Below are positions 45,912 to 55,003 of a stretch of DNA of 64,000 nt, in pieces (position 1 is the stretch's first letter; each line of letters opens with the position of its first letter). Under the pieces are notes generated by a model, which did not search any database, was not told the DNA's origin, and saw nothing but the letters and a program-made list of their open reading frames with translations. The stretch is from Hyphomicrobium_A sp963745205 (GTDB lineage: Bacteria; Pseudomonadota; Alphaproteobacteria; Rhizobiales; Hyphomicrobiaceae). The position numbers and the translations under genes were made by a program. Location: contig CAVUWX010000004.1 of NCBI GenBank assembly GCA_963745205.1, forward strand, positions 160,007 to 224,006. The letters run 5' to 3'.

Positions 45912-47456
45912 TTAGAAGAACCCGAGCGCCTTCGGACTATAGCTAACGAGCATGTTCTTCGTCTGCTGATAGTGATCGAGCATCATCTTGTGTGTCTCGC
46001 GGCCGACGCCCGACTGCTTGTAGCCGCCGAACGCCGCGTGCGCGGGATAGAGGTGATAGCAGTTGGTCCACACGCGGCCCGCCTTGATGCCGCGGCCCAT
46101 ACGGTAGGCCGTGTTGCCGTCGCGCGACCACACGCCGGCGCCGAGGCCGTAGAGCGTGTCATTGGCCATGGCGAGCGCCTCGTCCTCGGTCTTAAACTTC
46201 GCAACCGCGAGCACGGGCCCGAAGATCTCCTCCTGAAAAATGCGCATCTTGTTGTGGCCCTCGAACACGGTCGGCTCGACGTAGAAGCCGCCTTCGAAGC
46301 CGCGGCCCAGGTCAGCCTTGTGGCCGCCGGTCAGCACACGCGCGCCCTCGCCTTGTCCAATGTTGATGTAGGACAGGATCTTCTCGAGCTGGTCGGAGGA
46401 GGCCTGCGCGCCGATCATCGTGTTGGGATCGAGTGGGTTACCCTGCACGACCTTCTTCACGCGCTGAATGGCCCGCTCGATGAAGGCGTCGTAGATCAAC
46501 TCTTGCACGAGCGCACGCGACGGGCACGTGCACACCTCGCCCTGGTTGAGGGCGAACATGGTGAAGCCCTCGAGCGCCTTGTCGAAGAACGCATCGTCCT
46601 CGTTGAACACGTCCGCGAAGAAGATGTTCGGCGACTTGCCGCCAAGCTCGAGCGTGACGGGGATGATGTTCTCGGCCGCGTACTGCATGATGAGACGGCC
46701 GGTCGTCGTCTCGCCTGTGAACGCGATCTTGGCGATGCGCGGGTTGGAGGCGAGCGGCTTGCCGGCCTCGACGCCGAAGCCGTTGACGACGTTGAGCACG
46801 CCAGGCGGCAAGAGGTCGCCGATGAGATCCATCAGCACCATTATGCTCATGGGCGTCTGCTCGGCGGGTTTGAGGACGACGCAGTTGCCGGCGGCGATAG
46901 CCGGGGCGAGCTTCCACACCGCCATGAGGATGGGGAAGTTCCACGGGATGATCTGACCGACGACGCCGAGGGGCTCGTGGAAGTGGTAGGCGATCGTGGT
47001 CTCGTCGATCTCGGAGAGCGAGCCTTCCTGCGCGCGGATGCAGCTCGCGAAATAGCGGAAGTGGTCGACGGCAAGCGGCAGGTCGGCGGCCATCGTCTCG
47101 CGGATCGGCTTGCCGTTGTCGATCGTCTCGACGGTCGCAAGCTCCGACAGGTGCGCCTGCATGCGGTCGGCGATCTTGAAGAGAACGTCGGCGCGCGCGG
47201 CGGGAGCCGTCTTGCCCCACGCATCGGCGGCGGCGTGCGCTGCGTCGAGCGCCTTTTCAATGTCCTCGGCCGACGAGCGTGCGATCTCGCAGACGACCTC
47301 GCCGCTGATCGGCGTACGGTTCTCAAAGTAGCGACCCTGCGCGGGCGCAACCCAGCCGCCTCCGATGAAATTGTCGTAACGGCTGCGAATTTTGATCTTG
47401 CCGCCGACACGCTCCAAAGCGGATTTCGGCGTCTCCGCCTTCACGATGAGTTGCAT
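45912..47456 (-). CDS. NAD-dependent aldehyde dehydrogenase (ExaC/acetaldehyde type)
   Basis: A 514-residue cytosolic enzyme oxidising aldehydes to acids. Family motifs: PWNFPILMAVWKLAPAIAAGN near residue 170, the catalytic Glu in LELGGKS near 275, the catalytic Cys in NQGEVCTCPSR near 310, and EEIFGPVLAV near 410. The CTC arrangement and pairing with DUF779 point to the group containing ExaC, which acts in ethanol/acetaldehyde metabolism; the substrate is not proven. The long frame on the opposite strand is a shadow caused by high GC. Confidence 0.94.
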   Translation of the reverse strand: MQLIVKAETPKSALERVGGKIKIRSRYDNFIGGGWVAPAQGRYFENRTPISGEVVCEIARSSAEDIEKALDAAHAAADAWGKTAPAARADVLFKIADRMQAHLSELATVETIDNGKPIRETMAADLPLAVDHFRYFASCIRAQEGSLSEIDETTIAYHFHEPLGVVGQIIPWNFPILMAVWKLAPAIAAGNCVVLKPAEQTPMSIMVLMDLIGDLLPPGVLNVVNGFGVEAGKPLASNPRIAKIAFTGETTTGRLIMQYAAENIIPVTLELGGKSPNIFFADVFNEDDAFFDKALEGFTMFALNQGEVCTCPSRALVQELIYDAFIERAIQRVKKVVQGNPLDPNTMIGAQASSDQLEKILSYINIGQGEGARVLTGGHKADLGRGFEGGFYVEPTVFEGHNKMRIFQEEIFGPVLAVAKFKTEDEALAMANDTLYGLGAGVWSRDGNTAYRMGRGIKAGRVWTNCYHLYPAHAAFGGYKQSGVGRETHKMMLDHYQQTKNMLVSYSPKALGFF

Positions 47457-47717
47457 TTGTCTCCTCCACTTGGGTCTTTGGAAGCGATGCCCCGCTTCAT
47501 TGAAACCAATTTACTCCAGTCTGCCCAACTGCCAAAGGTCCTGTAGCATTGTAAATTAGTGCAAGCGGAGAATTGATTGGGCTCAATGCATAAGTTGAAT
47601 TGCTAGTGCGTCGAGAGCTCCGGCGAAGTATCCCTGACGGGATGCTTGGCAGCCTACGGGTGGGAGCCTAATAGGTTGGGCGCCGCGCCAGCTCCGGCGC
47701 CCTGGCCTCTCGAAAGT

Positions 47718-48323
47718 ATGACACGCAAAATCTCAGGTCCCGAGATCGAACGCATTGTGCAGTTGCTGGGCCGCTTGCCGGGGCTCGGGCCCCGTTCTGC
47801 GCGCAAAGCGGCGCTCGCCCTAATCAAGCGGCGCAACGATCTGCTCGTGCCTTTGGCCGACGCACTGGCCGTCGCAGTCGAAAAGATCGTGGAGTGCCCG
47901 ATTTGCGGCAACCTCGATACCGTTTCCCCGTGCAGCCTGTGCCAGGACCCGCGCCGCGACCGCTCGATGATCGTTGTCGTCGAGGAGATCGGCGATCTAT
48001 GGGCGCTCGAGCGCGCCGGAGTGGTCAATGGCCTCTATCATGTGCTCGGTGGTCATCTTTCCCCGCTCGATGGTATCGGTCCCGACAAGCTCAACATCGC
48101 CAGTTTGATAGAACGGGCGAGGGCCGGCGAAACGAATGAGATACTGCTCGCTCTGAACGCAACGGTGGAGGGGCAGTCCACGGCGCACTATGTCACTGAG
48201 CAGCTCGGGCCGACGGGCGTCGTGGTGTCGAAGCTCGCCCAGGGCGTCCCGATCGGTGGAGAGCTCGACTACCTCGATGAGGGCACACTTGCGGCCGCCA
48301 TCAAGGCGAGGCGCAGGCTTTGA
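47718..48323 (+). CDS. recR: Recombination protein RecR
   Basis: A 201-residue protein that works with RecO/RecF to load RecA at gaps. Helix-hairpin-helix (LLGRLPGLGPRSARKAALAL), a four-Cys zinc finger (CPICGNLDTVSPCSLC, about residues 57-72), and a Toprim domain (IVVVEEIGDLWALE) are all present. The start at 47718 gives the usual length. recR normally follows dnaX-ybaB directly; here it is separated by about 6.9 kb holding five unrelated genes. Confidence 0.96.
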   Translation: MTRKISGPEIERIVQLLGRLPGLGPRSARKAALALIKRRNDLLVPLADALAVAVEKIVECPICGNLDTVSPCSLCQDPRRDRSMIVVVEEIGDLWALERAGVVNGLYHVLGGHLSPLDGIGPDKLNIASLIERARAGETNEILLALNATVEGQSTAHYVTEQLGPTGVVVSKLAQGVPIGGELDYLDEGTLAAAIKARRRL

Positions 48324-48750
48324 CGGCGCCACCGTCTGCTCGTGGGCATCGCTGGCCGAGGCGGGGCGACGGCGGCGAGTCAGCGCGTCGCGCCCAAAAT
48401 TCGTGCGTGGGTCGATCCTGTGTAACATCCTCGTGATGACCAGGACAGGTGCCATCGGGCTGTCATTCTCCCTGGTGAGGCCGCTGGTGGCGCCGCGCTG
48501 AGTGCCGGCCGACCGGCGTTCGACTTTGAGCGCACGCACCGGCAAAAGTGGGCAAAACATGGCGTGCATAAGGTCCGCGCGTGCTCTGGCGGCGCAACCA
48601 ACCCAATGCTACTGCTCGGCTTTTGCAGCTGGGCAATTCGCCAAGACAACAAGATCCGTTCTGCTATCCTGTTGAGCCACATCAAGAATTGTCGCTGTCG
48701 CGGTTGAGCTGCCTTCAATTGTTCGCTGGGGTAAGGGCGCAAGGGGGAAG
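48324..48750. other. Gene-free stretch between recR and the NDP-sugar dehydratase gene
   Basis: No convincing gene, RNA or repeat is visible. Short open frames on both strands are Arg/Pro-rich and lack ribosome-binding sites. A lower-GC section at about 48600-48730 probably holds the promoter of the following gene, but no clear -35/-10 pair stands out. The start of that gene has an AAGGGGGAAG box directly upstream. Confidence 0.4.
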
Positions 48751-50736
48751 GTGACAGTCATTCCTACGTTCCATCCTTTATGGGCGCGTTGGCAAACTTG
48801 GCTGCTTGAGCTGCCACGCTTCAACAAGCGCGGTATCCTCGTGGCGCTCGACTTCTTGCTGATCAGCGTGGCGCTGTGGCTGCCGATCTCGCTGCGCTAC
48901 ACGACGCTCTACGTTCCGCCGGACCTCACGACCGCGCTGCTGCTGCTTAGCGCGCCGCTGATTGCAGTCATGACGTTCGCGCTCTCCGGCCTCTACAAGC
49001 TCGTGACGCGCTACCTCGGCTATCGTGGGCACACCCGGATCATCGGCTGCATCTGGCTGTCGGTGCTGATCTGGTCGCTGCTCGTATTCATGTCCGGGCA
49101 ACAGGGCATCCCGCGCTCGGTCGTGATCGCCTACGCTGCGCTGGCGACGTTGTTCATCACCGCGAGCCGCGCGTTCGCCGCGATGGCGCTTGAGAGCGCG
49201 GGCATACGCCTCTCCGAGCTGGCTGCCGATGCCGAGCGTAAGTCCGTCATCATCTTCGGCGCCGGCCAGCTCGGCGTGCAGCTTCTCGCCGCGCTGCGCC
49301 GCGCCAACGATCGCGAGCCGGTGGCTTTCATCGACACCGAGCCGTCGCTCTGGCGCCAGTATGTCGCCGGGCTCAAGGTCTACGATCCCGATCACGTGGG
49401 GCCGCTGATCGAGCGCTACAATGTGCGCGAGATCCTGATCGCGCTGCCCGAGGAACGCCGCCGTGAACGCCGCCGCATGCTGAAGGAGCTGGCGGTGCAC
49501 CCGGTCGAGGTAAAAGTGTTGCCTGCGGTCGAGGACATAACCTCGGGCCGCGTGCGCGTCAGCGATCTGCGCCCACTCGAGGTCAACGATCTGCTCGGCC
49601 GCGACAAGGTTCCACCCAACGCCGAACTGCTCGCACGCAAGACGCGCGACAAGTCGATCCTCGTCACGGGAGCCGGCGGCTCGGTAGGCTCCGAACTCGT
49701 GCGCCAACTTTTGAAGTACAGCCCGCGCCGCCTCGTGCTGCTCGATATCTCCGAGGCCGCGCTGTACGAGATCCAGGACGAGACACTCGAGGTGATCGGC
49801 TCGTTGCGCGGCGCACCGCGGCCGGAAATCATCGGCGTGCTGGGCTCAGTGCTCGACGCCACGCACGTCCGCGAGACAATTCGCCACCACGGCGTCGAGG
49901 TCATCTATCACGCGGCCGCCTACAAGCACGTGCCGATCGTCGAGGAGAATCCCATCTATGGTCTATCGAACAACACGTTCGGCGCGCAGGTCATCGCCGA
50001 ATGCGCTAAGGCAGAGAACGTCGAGCTGGTGGTTCTGATATCCACCGACAAGGCCGTGCGCCCGACTAACGTGATGGGGGCGAGCAAGCGGCTCGCGGAG
50101 CTGATTCTGCAGGCCGAGGCCGCCAGCGGGGGATCGACGGTCTTCACGATGGTTCGCTTCGGCAACGTGCTCGACAGCTCCGGTTCGGTGGTGCGGAAGT
50201 TCCGCCGGCAGATTCGCGCAGGCGGACCCGTGACGGTCACCCATCCCGAGATCATCCGCTACTTCATGTCGATTCCCGAGGCGGCGGAGCTCGTGATCCA
50301 AGCGGGCGCCATGGCCCAAGGCGGCGACCTCTTCGTGCTCGATATGGGCGAGCCGGTGCGCATCGACGATTTGGCGCGGCTGATGATCCGCTTGACCGGC
50401 CTCGACGTGAAAAGCTCCGAAAACCCCGACGGCGAGATCGCCATCACCTACACGGGCTTGCGCCCGGGCGAGAAGCTCTACGAGGAGCTGCTGATCGGGG
50501 CCAACACGACGGCGACGGAGCACCCACGCATCCTGCGCTCGGACGAGCCATTCCTGCCGCGCGCCGATCTCGAGCGCGAGCTCAACCTGCTTAAGGCCGC
50601 GTTGATCGCGCGCGACATCGAGACCATGCAGTCGGTGCTGATGCGGACCGTGGAGGGCTACCACTCCGAGGCCGCGGTAGAAAACAATGAGCAACCGCGT
50701 TCGGCGTGGAGCCCATCCTCGCGGACCTTGCACTGA
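48751..50736 (+). CDS. Membrane-bound nucleotide-sugar epimerase/dehydratase (WbpM/CapD-like)
   Basis: A 661-residue polysaccharide-biosynthesis protein. Four N-terminal transmembrane helices (about residues 27-145) anchor it, a CoA-binding-like Rossmann domain follows (SVIIFGAGQLGVQLL, about 165), then the catalytic SDR domain (LVTGAGGSVGSELVRQ, about 305). The active-site segment STDKAVRPTNVMGASKR carries Met-x-x-x-Lys in place of the usual Tyr-x-x-x-Lys, as in the long WbpM/CapD group of UDP-GlcNAc 4,6-dehydratases. GTG start at 48751. Its product probably feeds O-antigen, capsule or glycan synthesis. Confidence 0.93.
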   Translation: MTVIPTFHPLWARWQTWLLELPRFNKRGILVALDFLLISVALWLPISLRYTTLYVPPDLTTALLLLSAPLIAVMTFALSGLYKLVTRYLGYRGHTRIIGCIWLSVLIWSLLVFMSGQQGIPRSVVIAYAALATLFITASRAFAAMALESAGIRLSELAADAERKSVIIFGAGQLGVQLLAALRRANDREPVAFIDTEPSLWRQYVAGLKVYDPDHVGPLIERYNVREILIALPEERRRERRRMLKELAVHPVEVKVLPAVEDITSGRVRVSDLRPLEVNDLLGRDKVPPNAELLARKTRDKSILVTGAGGSVGSELVRQLLKYSPRRLVLLDISEAALYEIQDETLEVIGSLRGAPRPEIIGVLGSVLDATHVRETIRHHGVEVIYHAAAYKHVPIVEENPIYGLSNNTFGAQVIAECAKAENVELVVLISTDKAVRPTNVMGASKRLAELILQAEAASGGSTVFTMVRFGNVLDSSGSVVRKFRRQIRAGGPVTVTHPEIIRYFMSIPEAAELVIQAGAMAQGGDLFVLDMGEPVRIDDLARLMIRLTGLDVKSSENPDGEIAITYTGLRPGEKLYEELLIGANTTATEHPRILRSDEPFLPRADLERELNLLKAALIARDIETMQSVLMRTVEGYHSEAAVENNEQPRSAWSPSSRTLH

Positions 50737-50737
50737 C

Positions 50738-51880
50738 ATGGCGATGCCCGCGGCAGCACCTGCGACAGGCGTAAGACGCGTCGCCGTCGTTTGCGCGTCA
50801 GGCGATCCCGTCCAGCTTTTGAGCCGATCGCTACTTTCCGAGATCACGGCACGCCGACACAAGATCTTGGTCGTCGCACCGGAATTTACCGCCGCCGACA
50901 CCCACACGCTCGACGAGATGGGCGCCGAACGGACGGTGTTTGCCGGGCCGCCAAATGCCCTCAAGCTCTTTGCCGACTGGAAGGCCATCGGAGCGCTCAG
51001 GGGCATTCTGGCAGCTTGGGCCCCGCACACCGTGTTCGGTTGCGGGGCGAGGCCGATGATCTACGCCGCGCTAGCAGCGCGCGGTGCCGGTGCGGAGCGG
51101 GTGGTCCTGCTCGTCAACTCGCTGCCGGAGCACCGCTTCACCGGGGCGCTGGCGGCTGACGAGATGCCGGCATGGCGCTACAGCCAAGCGATGCGCGCAG
51201 CCGACGAGGCCGTGTTCTACAATCGCGACGACCTCGCGTTGTTGAAAAGGCTGGGCATATTGCCGTCCATCCTGCCCACAGCCGTCGTGGCGGGCGCTGG
51301 CGTCGATTTGGATAGCCACGGCATGCTTCCCCTGCCGCCGCTGGACGAAGGGCTCAACTTCCTGATGGTCGCGGAGCTCGATCGGCGCAAGGGCGTCGTC
51401 GAATACTGCGAGGCCGCGCGCGATCTGCTCGAGCGCACGCCGAACTGCCGGTTCCTGCTGGCTGGATCTCCTGGCGAAGGAGCGCTTGGCATGTCGCCCG
51501 ACGATGTCGCCGCCTACGCACCTGCGATCGAATACCTTGGCCCGGCGCAGGACATACGCGCACTCCTCGCGCTGTCGCATGTCTTTGTCTATCCATCGCA
51601 CGCTGAGGGCATGCCGCAGCCCGTGCTTGAGGCGATGGCGGCCGGCAGGCCGATCGTGACGACCGATGTCGCCGGATGCAGGGATACGGTCGATGACCGC
51701 GTCAACGGCTGCTTCGCTCAACCGCGGGACGCTCGCTCGCTCGCCGCGGCGATGGAGAGCTTCCTAAAGCGGCCGGATCTCATTCCTCCGATCGCACGGG
51801 CGAGTCGCGCGAAGGCGGAGAGATTTTGCGGGGTCGAGACGGTCACGCGCTCGCTGCTGGCGGCACTCGCCCTCGCCTGA
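50738..51880 (+). CDS. Glycosyltransferase family 4 type
   Basis: A 380-residue GT-B glycosyltransferase. The N-terminal half is divergent (VAVVCASGDPVQLLSRSLLSEITARRHKILVVAPEF); the C-terminal half contains the donor-binding motif YPSHAEGMPQPVLEAMAAGRPIVTTDVAGCRDTV (EX7E). It starts one base after the stop of the NDP-sugar dehydratase gene, so the two are co-transcribed and probably use the same sugar pathway. The upstream in-frame start at 50687 would overlap the previous gene by 50 bases. Confidence 0.9.
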   Translation: MAMPAAAPATGVRRVAVVCASGDPVQLLSRSLLSEITARRHKILVVAPEFTAADTHTLDEMGAERTVFAGPPNALKLFADWKAIGALRGILAAWAPHTVFGCGARPMIYAALAARGAGAERVVLLVNSLPEHRFTGALAADEMPAWRYSQAMRAADEAVFYNRDDLALLKRLGILPSILPTAVVAGAGVDLDSHGMLPLPPLDEGLNFLMVAELDRRKGVVEYCEAARDLLERTPNCRFLLAGSPGEGALGMSPDDVAAYAPAIEYLGPAQDIRALLALSHVFVYPSHAEGMPQPVLEAMAAGRPIVTTDVAGCRDTVDDRVNGCFAQPRDARSLAAAMESFLKRPDLIPPIARASRAKAERFCGVETVTRSLLAALALA

Positions 51881-51889
51881 GAATCGCGG

Positions 51890-52354
51890 CTAGCTACGAC
51901 TATAGAGCGTGTAGCTGAGCTTGGGCTGGCGGAACGAAGACTCCGGATCGACCAGCATGTTGCTGCGGATGGCCTGGCGGCCGAGCAGCATGCGGTAGGT
52001 AAGCCTCTGGCGGTTCGCCAAGGTGATCTCGATCGGCCACGACCGCTCGCCGACGCGAACGCGCGTCGCGATGACGTAGCGGAGCTCGCGCTCGCCGTTC
52101 GAGCTCGTCACCGCGCGGCGATCGATCACCTCCGCATACGCGTCGATCTCTAGGTCTTCCCGCTTGGGGTTGGGGCGCACGGTGAAGCGTACCATGGGCC
52201 GCTTGGCGGGCCCGTAGGGCTCGATGCGGTGCGTGTGCAGCGAAGAGGTCTTGGCGCCGGTGTCGATCTTCGCCTTGAGCGCGGGCAAGCCGAGGTCGGG
52301 CAGAGCGACCCACTCCTGCCAGCCGAGTATCAGCGATGCGGGCGTCTGATGCAT
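51890..52354 (-). CDS. RimB-like ATP-dependent zinc protease / retropepsin-like family protein
   Basis: A 154-residue protein of the family often annotated as ATP-dependent zinc protease (PF05618). It has the aspartic-protease-like motif KAKIDTGAKTSSLH near residue 28 and the family end RMLLGRQAIRSNMLVDP. In some bacteria these proteins accompany RimK-type glutamate ligases, but no ligase is seen here. It is convergent with the glycosyltransferase gene with a nine-base gap. Confidence 0.9.
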   Translation of the reverse strand: MHQTPASLILGWQEWVALPDLGLPALKAKIDTGAKTSSLHTHRIEPYGPAKRPMVRFTVRPNPKREDLEIDAYAEVIDRRAVTSSNGERELRYVIATRVRVGERSWPIEITLANRQRLTYRMLLGRQAIRSNMLVDPESSFRQPKLSYTLYSRS

Positions 52355-52677
52355 GGCAGCACGAAAGTTCGCAGTCGCACGAGCCGGCGATACTCCCCGT
52401 CTCTTTCCTGTTCCGCCGTTTTTGGCAGAGCGTGGGCAACATCATAACGCGGCAATGCACGGCTGGTGCACGCGAATTAGGCAGAGATGCCGTTGGCAGG
52501 CCGACTTTAGCGTTACCCTAAAACCACGCATAATCCGTATCCAACGCTGAAGCAACGCTCGCCTCAAATCTGCTTTTTTCTCCGCCGCTCATCCTGTCCG
52601 CTTTCACCGCCGGTCCGGCGCTTAAATGTGCGCTTCGACCGGACCGGCGAAGCACAACGCCCATGGAGACAAAGAAC

Positions 52678-52911
52678 ATGATAACGAAAAAGGTCCTGCT
52701 GGCGCTTGCAGCCACGACTGTCTTTGCGTTTGGGTACGTCGCGCCGGTCTATGCAGAGGATCCGGCACCGCCGCCAGCTGATACCGGCGCTACGACGGAC
52801 GTGCCGGCTGATCCCGACAGCACCAAGCCGGCGGATGCGTCGCCCGATCCCGGCACCGGAGCCGCAACCGACACCGGGACCGACAGCGGGCAGCAGCAGC
52901 CGCAGAAATAG
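52678..52911 (+). CDS. Small secreted Pro/Asp/Thr-rich protein
   Basis: A 77-residue exported protein: a signal peptide (about residues 1-26, ending VYAED) followed by a low-complexity mature part built of Asp, Pro, Ala, Thr and Gly. The ATG at 52678 has GGAG eight bases upstream, better placed than for the ATG at 52663. The mature part is probably disordered and highly acidic. No family recognised. It is followed by a strong terminator-like hairpin at 52953-53005. Confidence 0.7.
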   Translation: MITKKVLLALAATTVFAFGYVAPVYAEDPAPPPADTGATTDVPADPDSTKPADASPDPGTGAATDTGTDSGQQQPQK

Positions 52912-52952
52912 CGAGTTTTCCGCCTAAGCGGGCGTTAGTACGGTGCTTCGGG

Positions 52953-53005
52953 CCTCGACAGGCTCCCGGCTCTGTTCCGGAAGCCTGCCGAGGTCGTATG
53001 TTTTT
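52953..53005 (+). terminator. Rho-independent terminator-like hairpin
   Basis: CCTCGACAGGCT (52953-52964) pairs with AGCCTGCCGAGG (52982-52993) with one internal mismatch and a 17-base loop that can itself pair (CCGG/CCGG). TATGTTTTT follows at 52997-53005. It separates the small secreted gene from def. Confidence 0.75.
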
Positions 53006-53076
53006 CCTCAACTCAGAACGATCTTGGCAAAGCCTGCGCGATTGACCGCAAACGTGTACTTTCCTATTTCACGGTC

Positions 53077-53595
53077 ATGGCGATCCGACCGATCATCACC
53101 CTTCCAGATCCGTTGCTGCGCAAGGTCTCCCAACCGGTGGAGCGCGTCGACGACGAATTGCGTCGGCTGATGGACGACATGCTGGATACGATGTACGCGG
53201 CTCCCGGTGTCGGCCTTGCCGCCGTGCAGGTGGGCGTGCCGCGGCGGCTTCTGGTGATCGACGTGGCGGAGGATGAGGAGGAGCGTCAGCCCCTGTGCTT
53301 CGTCAACCCCGAGATCGTTGCGCTGGGATCGGAAATGCGCTTGCACGAGGAGGGCTGCCTGTCGATCCCCGACGTGCGCGTCGAGATCGAGCGGCCGGCC
53401 TCGCTGACCGTGCGCTACACGAACCGCGAGGGTGAGCGCAAAGAGCTCGAGGCCAGTGGTCTCCTCGCCACCGCCATACAGCACGAGATCAACCATCTCG
53501 ACGGTAAGCTGATTATCGACTTCCTCTCCTCGCTGAAGCGCGACATGGTGGTGCGCAAGTTCAAGAAGCAGGCGCGCGCGACCGAGACGCTCTGA
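53077..53595 (+). CDS. def: Peptide deformylase
   Basis: A 172-residue metalloenzyme that removes the N-formyl group of new proteins. All three family motifs are intact: GVGLAAVQVG (about residues 45-54), EGCLSIP (about 90-96, Cys ligand) and QHEINHLDG (about 132-140, two His ligands and the catalytic Glu). The N-terminus MAIRPIITLPDPLLRKVS is normal. fmt follows 37 bases downstream, the usual pairing of formylation and deformylation. Confidence 0.97.
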   Translation: MAIRPIITLPDPLLRKVSQPVERVDDELRRLMDDMLDTMYAAPGVGLAAVQVGVPRRLLVIDVAEDEEERQPLCFVNPEIVALGSEMRLHEEGCLSIPDVRVEIERPASLTVRYTNREGERKELEASGLLATAIQHEINHLDGKLIIDFLSSLKRDMVVRKFKKQARATETL

Positions 53596-53632
53596 CGCCG
53601 GCAACTCCACTCCGCGAGCGGACAACCCTCCA

Positions 53633-54562
53633 ATGACGCTGCGCATCGTCTTTATGGGCACGCCGGATTTCTCTGTGCCGACGCTGGCGGAGATCCTGGG
53701 CGCCGGTCACGAGGTACTGGCGGCCTATACACAGCCGTCGCGTCCGGCGGGACGCGGCATGGCGGAGCGGATATCGCCGGTCGCGCGCTTCGCCACGAGC
53801 GTCGGCATCCCGGTTAAGTCGCCCACAAGCCTCAAAAGCGAAGCCGAGCAACAGGGGTTTGCCGCGCTCAATGCCGACGCCGTGGTCGTCGTCGCCTACG
53901 GGCTGCTGCTGCCGCGCCCGGTTCTCGAAGCGCCGCGGCTGGGCTGCTTCAACCTGCACGCCTCCGCGTTGCCACGTTGGCGTGGCGCGGCGCCGATCCA
54001 GCGCGCGGTCATAGCCGGCGACACCGAGACCGCGGTGATGGTGATGCGCATGGCCAAGGGACTCGATACTGGCCCGGTGTGCCTCGCCGAGCATATCACT
54101 ATCGGACCCGACGTGACCGCGGGCGAGCTGCACGACGAGCTGGCGCGGCGCGGCGCGGGCCTGATGGTGCGTGCGCTCGGCGCTCTGGAGCGCGGGTTGC
54201 TCGATTGCACCCCGCAGCCAAGCGAGGGCGCGACCTATGCGACGAAGATCGACAAGGCGGAGGCACGCATCGACTTCGCCAAGCCCGCGCACGAGGTGCA
54301 CAATCTCATCCGCGGTCTGTCGCCGTCTCCCGGTGCCTGGTTCGAGGCAGGTTCGGCGGGTTGCCCCGAGCGCATCAAGGTGCTCCGGGCCGCGCCCGCA
54401 GATGGACGGGGGCGCCCCGGCGAGGTGCTGGACGATGGGCTGACCGTCGCCTGCGGTAGCGGCGCAGTCCGCCTCACCGAGCTGCAGCGCGCCGGCAAGA
54501 AGCCCATGTGGGCTAAGGATTTCCTGCGCGGGTTCCCGGTGCCGCGCGGGACCATTCTCTAG
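53633..54562 (+). CDS. fmt: Methionyl-tRNA formyltransferase
   Basis: A 309-residue enzyme that formylates initiator Met-tRNA. The catalytic domain starts LRIVFMGTPDFSVPTL, with the active-site segment FNLHASALPRWRGAAPIQRAV (about residues 105-125) and a downstream Asp in GLDTGPV. The C-terminal tRNA-binding domain covers about 205-305. Full family length; operon with def. Confidence 0.97.
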   Translation: MTLRIVFMGTPDFSVPTLAEILGAGHEVLAAYTQPSRPAGRGMAERISPVARFATSVGIPVKSPTSLKSEAEQQGFAALNADAVVVVAYGLLLPRPVLEAPRLGCFNLHASALPRWRGAAPIQRAVIAGDTETAVMVMRMAKGLDTGPVCLAEHITIGPDVTAGELHDELARRGAGLMVRALGALERGLLDCTPQPSEGATYATKIDKAEARIDFAKPAHEVHNLIRGLSPSPGAWFEAGSAGCPERIKVLRAAPADGRGRPGEVLDDGLTVACGSGAVRLTELQRAGKKPMWAKDFLRGFPVPRGTIL

Positions 54563-54573
54563 CTGGCCGCACG

Positions 54574-54596
54574 TTGGGGCATTAAGCATGCCCCAA
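54574..54596 (+). terminator. Perfect hairpin after fmt
   Basis: TTGGGGCAT (54574-54582) pairs perfectly with ATGCCCCAA (54588-54596) across a TAAGC loop. There is no T run on either side, so it may stabilise the fmt mRNA or be a weak terminator. Confidence 0.5.
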
Positions 54597-54672
54597 GGAT
54601 AATTGGCCCTGCGCATGCAACCCGGATTAAGCTATTGTTAACTATGGCTTTGGCGTTGTTTGGAGTGTCGCC

Positions 54673-54915
54673 ATGCGTGTTCTCGGAGTTCTTCCCTTTG
54701 CGGCCGTCACGGCCGTGCTCGTCGCACCGGCGCAGGCGGAGACCGCATACACCACGCGCATCGAGACGCGGCCGATCTACGGCGCGACCGTCACCATCGA
54801 GCACGGCGTGCGCGTCTATCGTCCGGTGCCTCCAACCGATCGACTAATCGTCAGCCCGGACCGGTCTCCGCTGGTGCTGAGCGTCGAGAGCCCCGCGGCC
54901 GCCACGCCGCGCTAA
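54673..54915 (+). CDS. Small secreted hypothetical protein
   Basis: An 80-residue exported protein with a signal peptide (MRVLGVLPFAAVTAVLVAPAQAE, about 1-22) and a short mature part rich in Tyr, Val, Arg and Pro (TRIETRPIYGATVTIEHGVRVYRPVPPTD). It has no Cys and no recognisable domain. It lies between fmt and truA on the same strand and may be part of that operon. Similar short secreted proteins are common in Hyphomicrobiales and mostly uncharacterised. Confidence 0.7.
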   Translation: MRVLGVLPFAAVTAVLVAPAQAETAYTTRIETRPIYGATVTIEHGVRVYRPVPPTDRLIVSPDRSPLVLSVESPAAATPR

Positions 54916-55003
54916 GGCAGGCACCGATTGCAGGTTGAGGCCCCGGGCCGGCGCAGATAGGGATGAAGCGGCCGACGTTTCCGGCCGCGCATCCGAGCCC
55001 CTC

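Noticed and set aside
45972..47546. A 524-residue plus-strand open frame opposite the aldehyde dehydrogenase
   Set aside because: It is the codon-phase shadow of a GC-rich gene; the product is Arg/Val/Glu/His-rich with no domain, while the minus strand encodes a complete aldehyde dehydrogenase.
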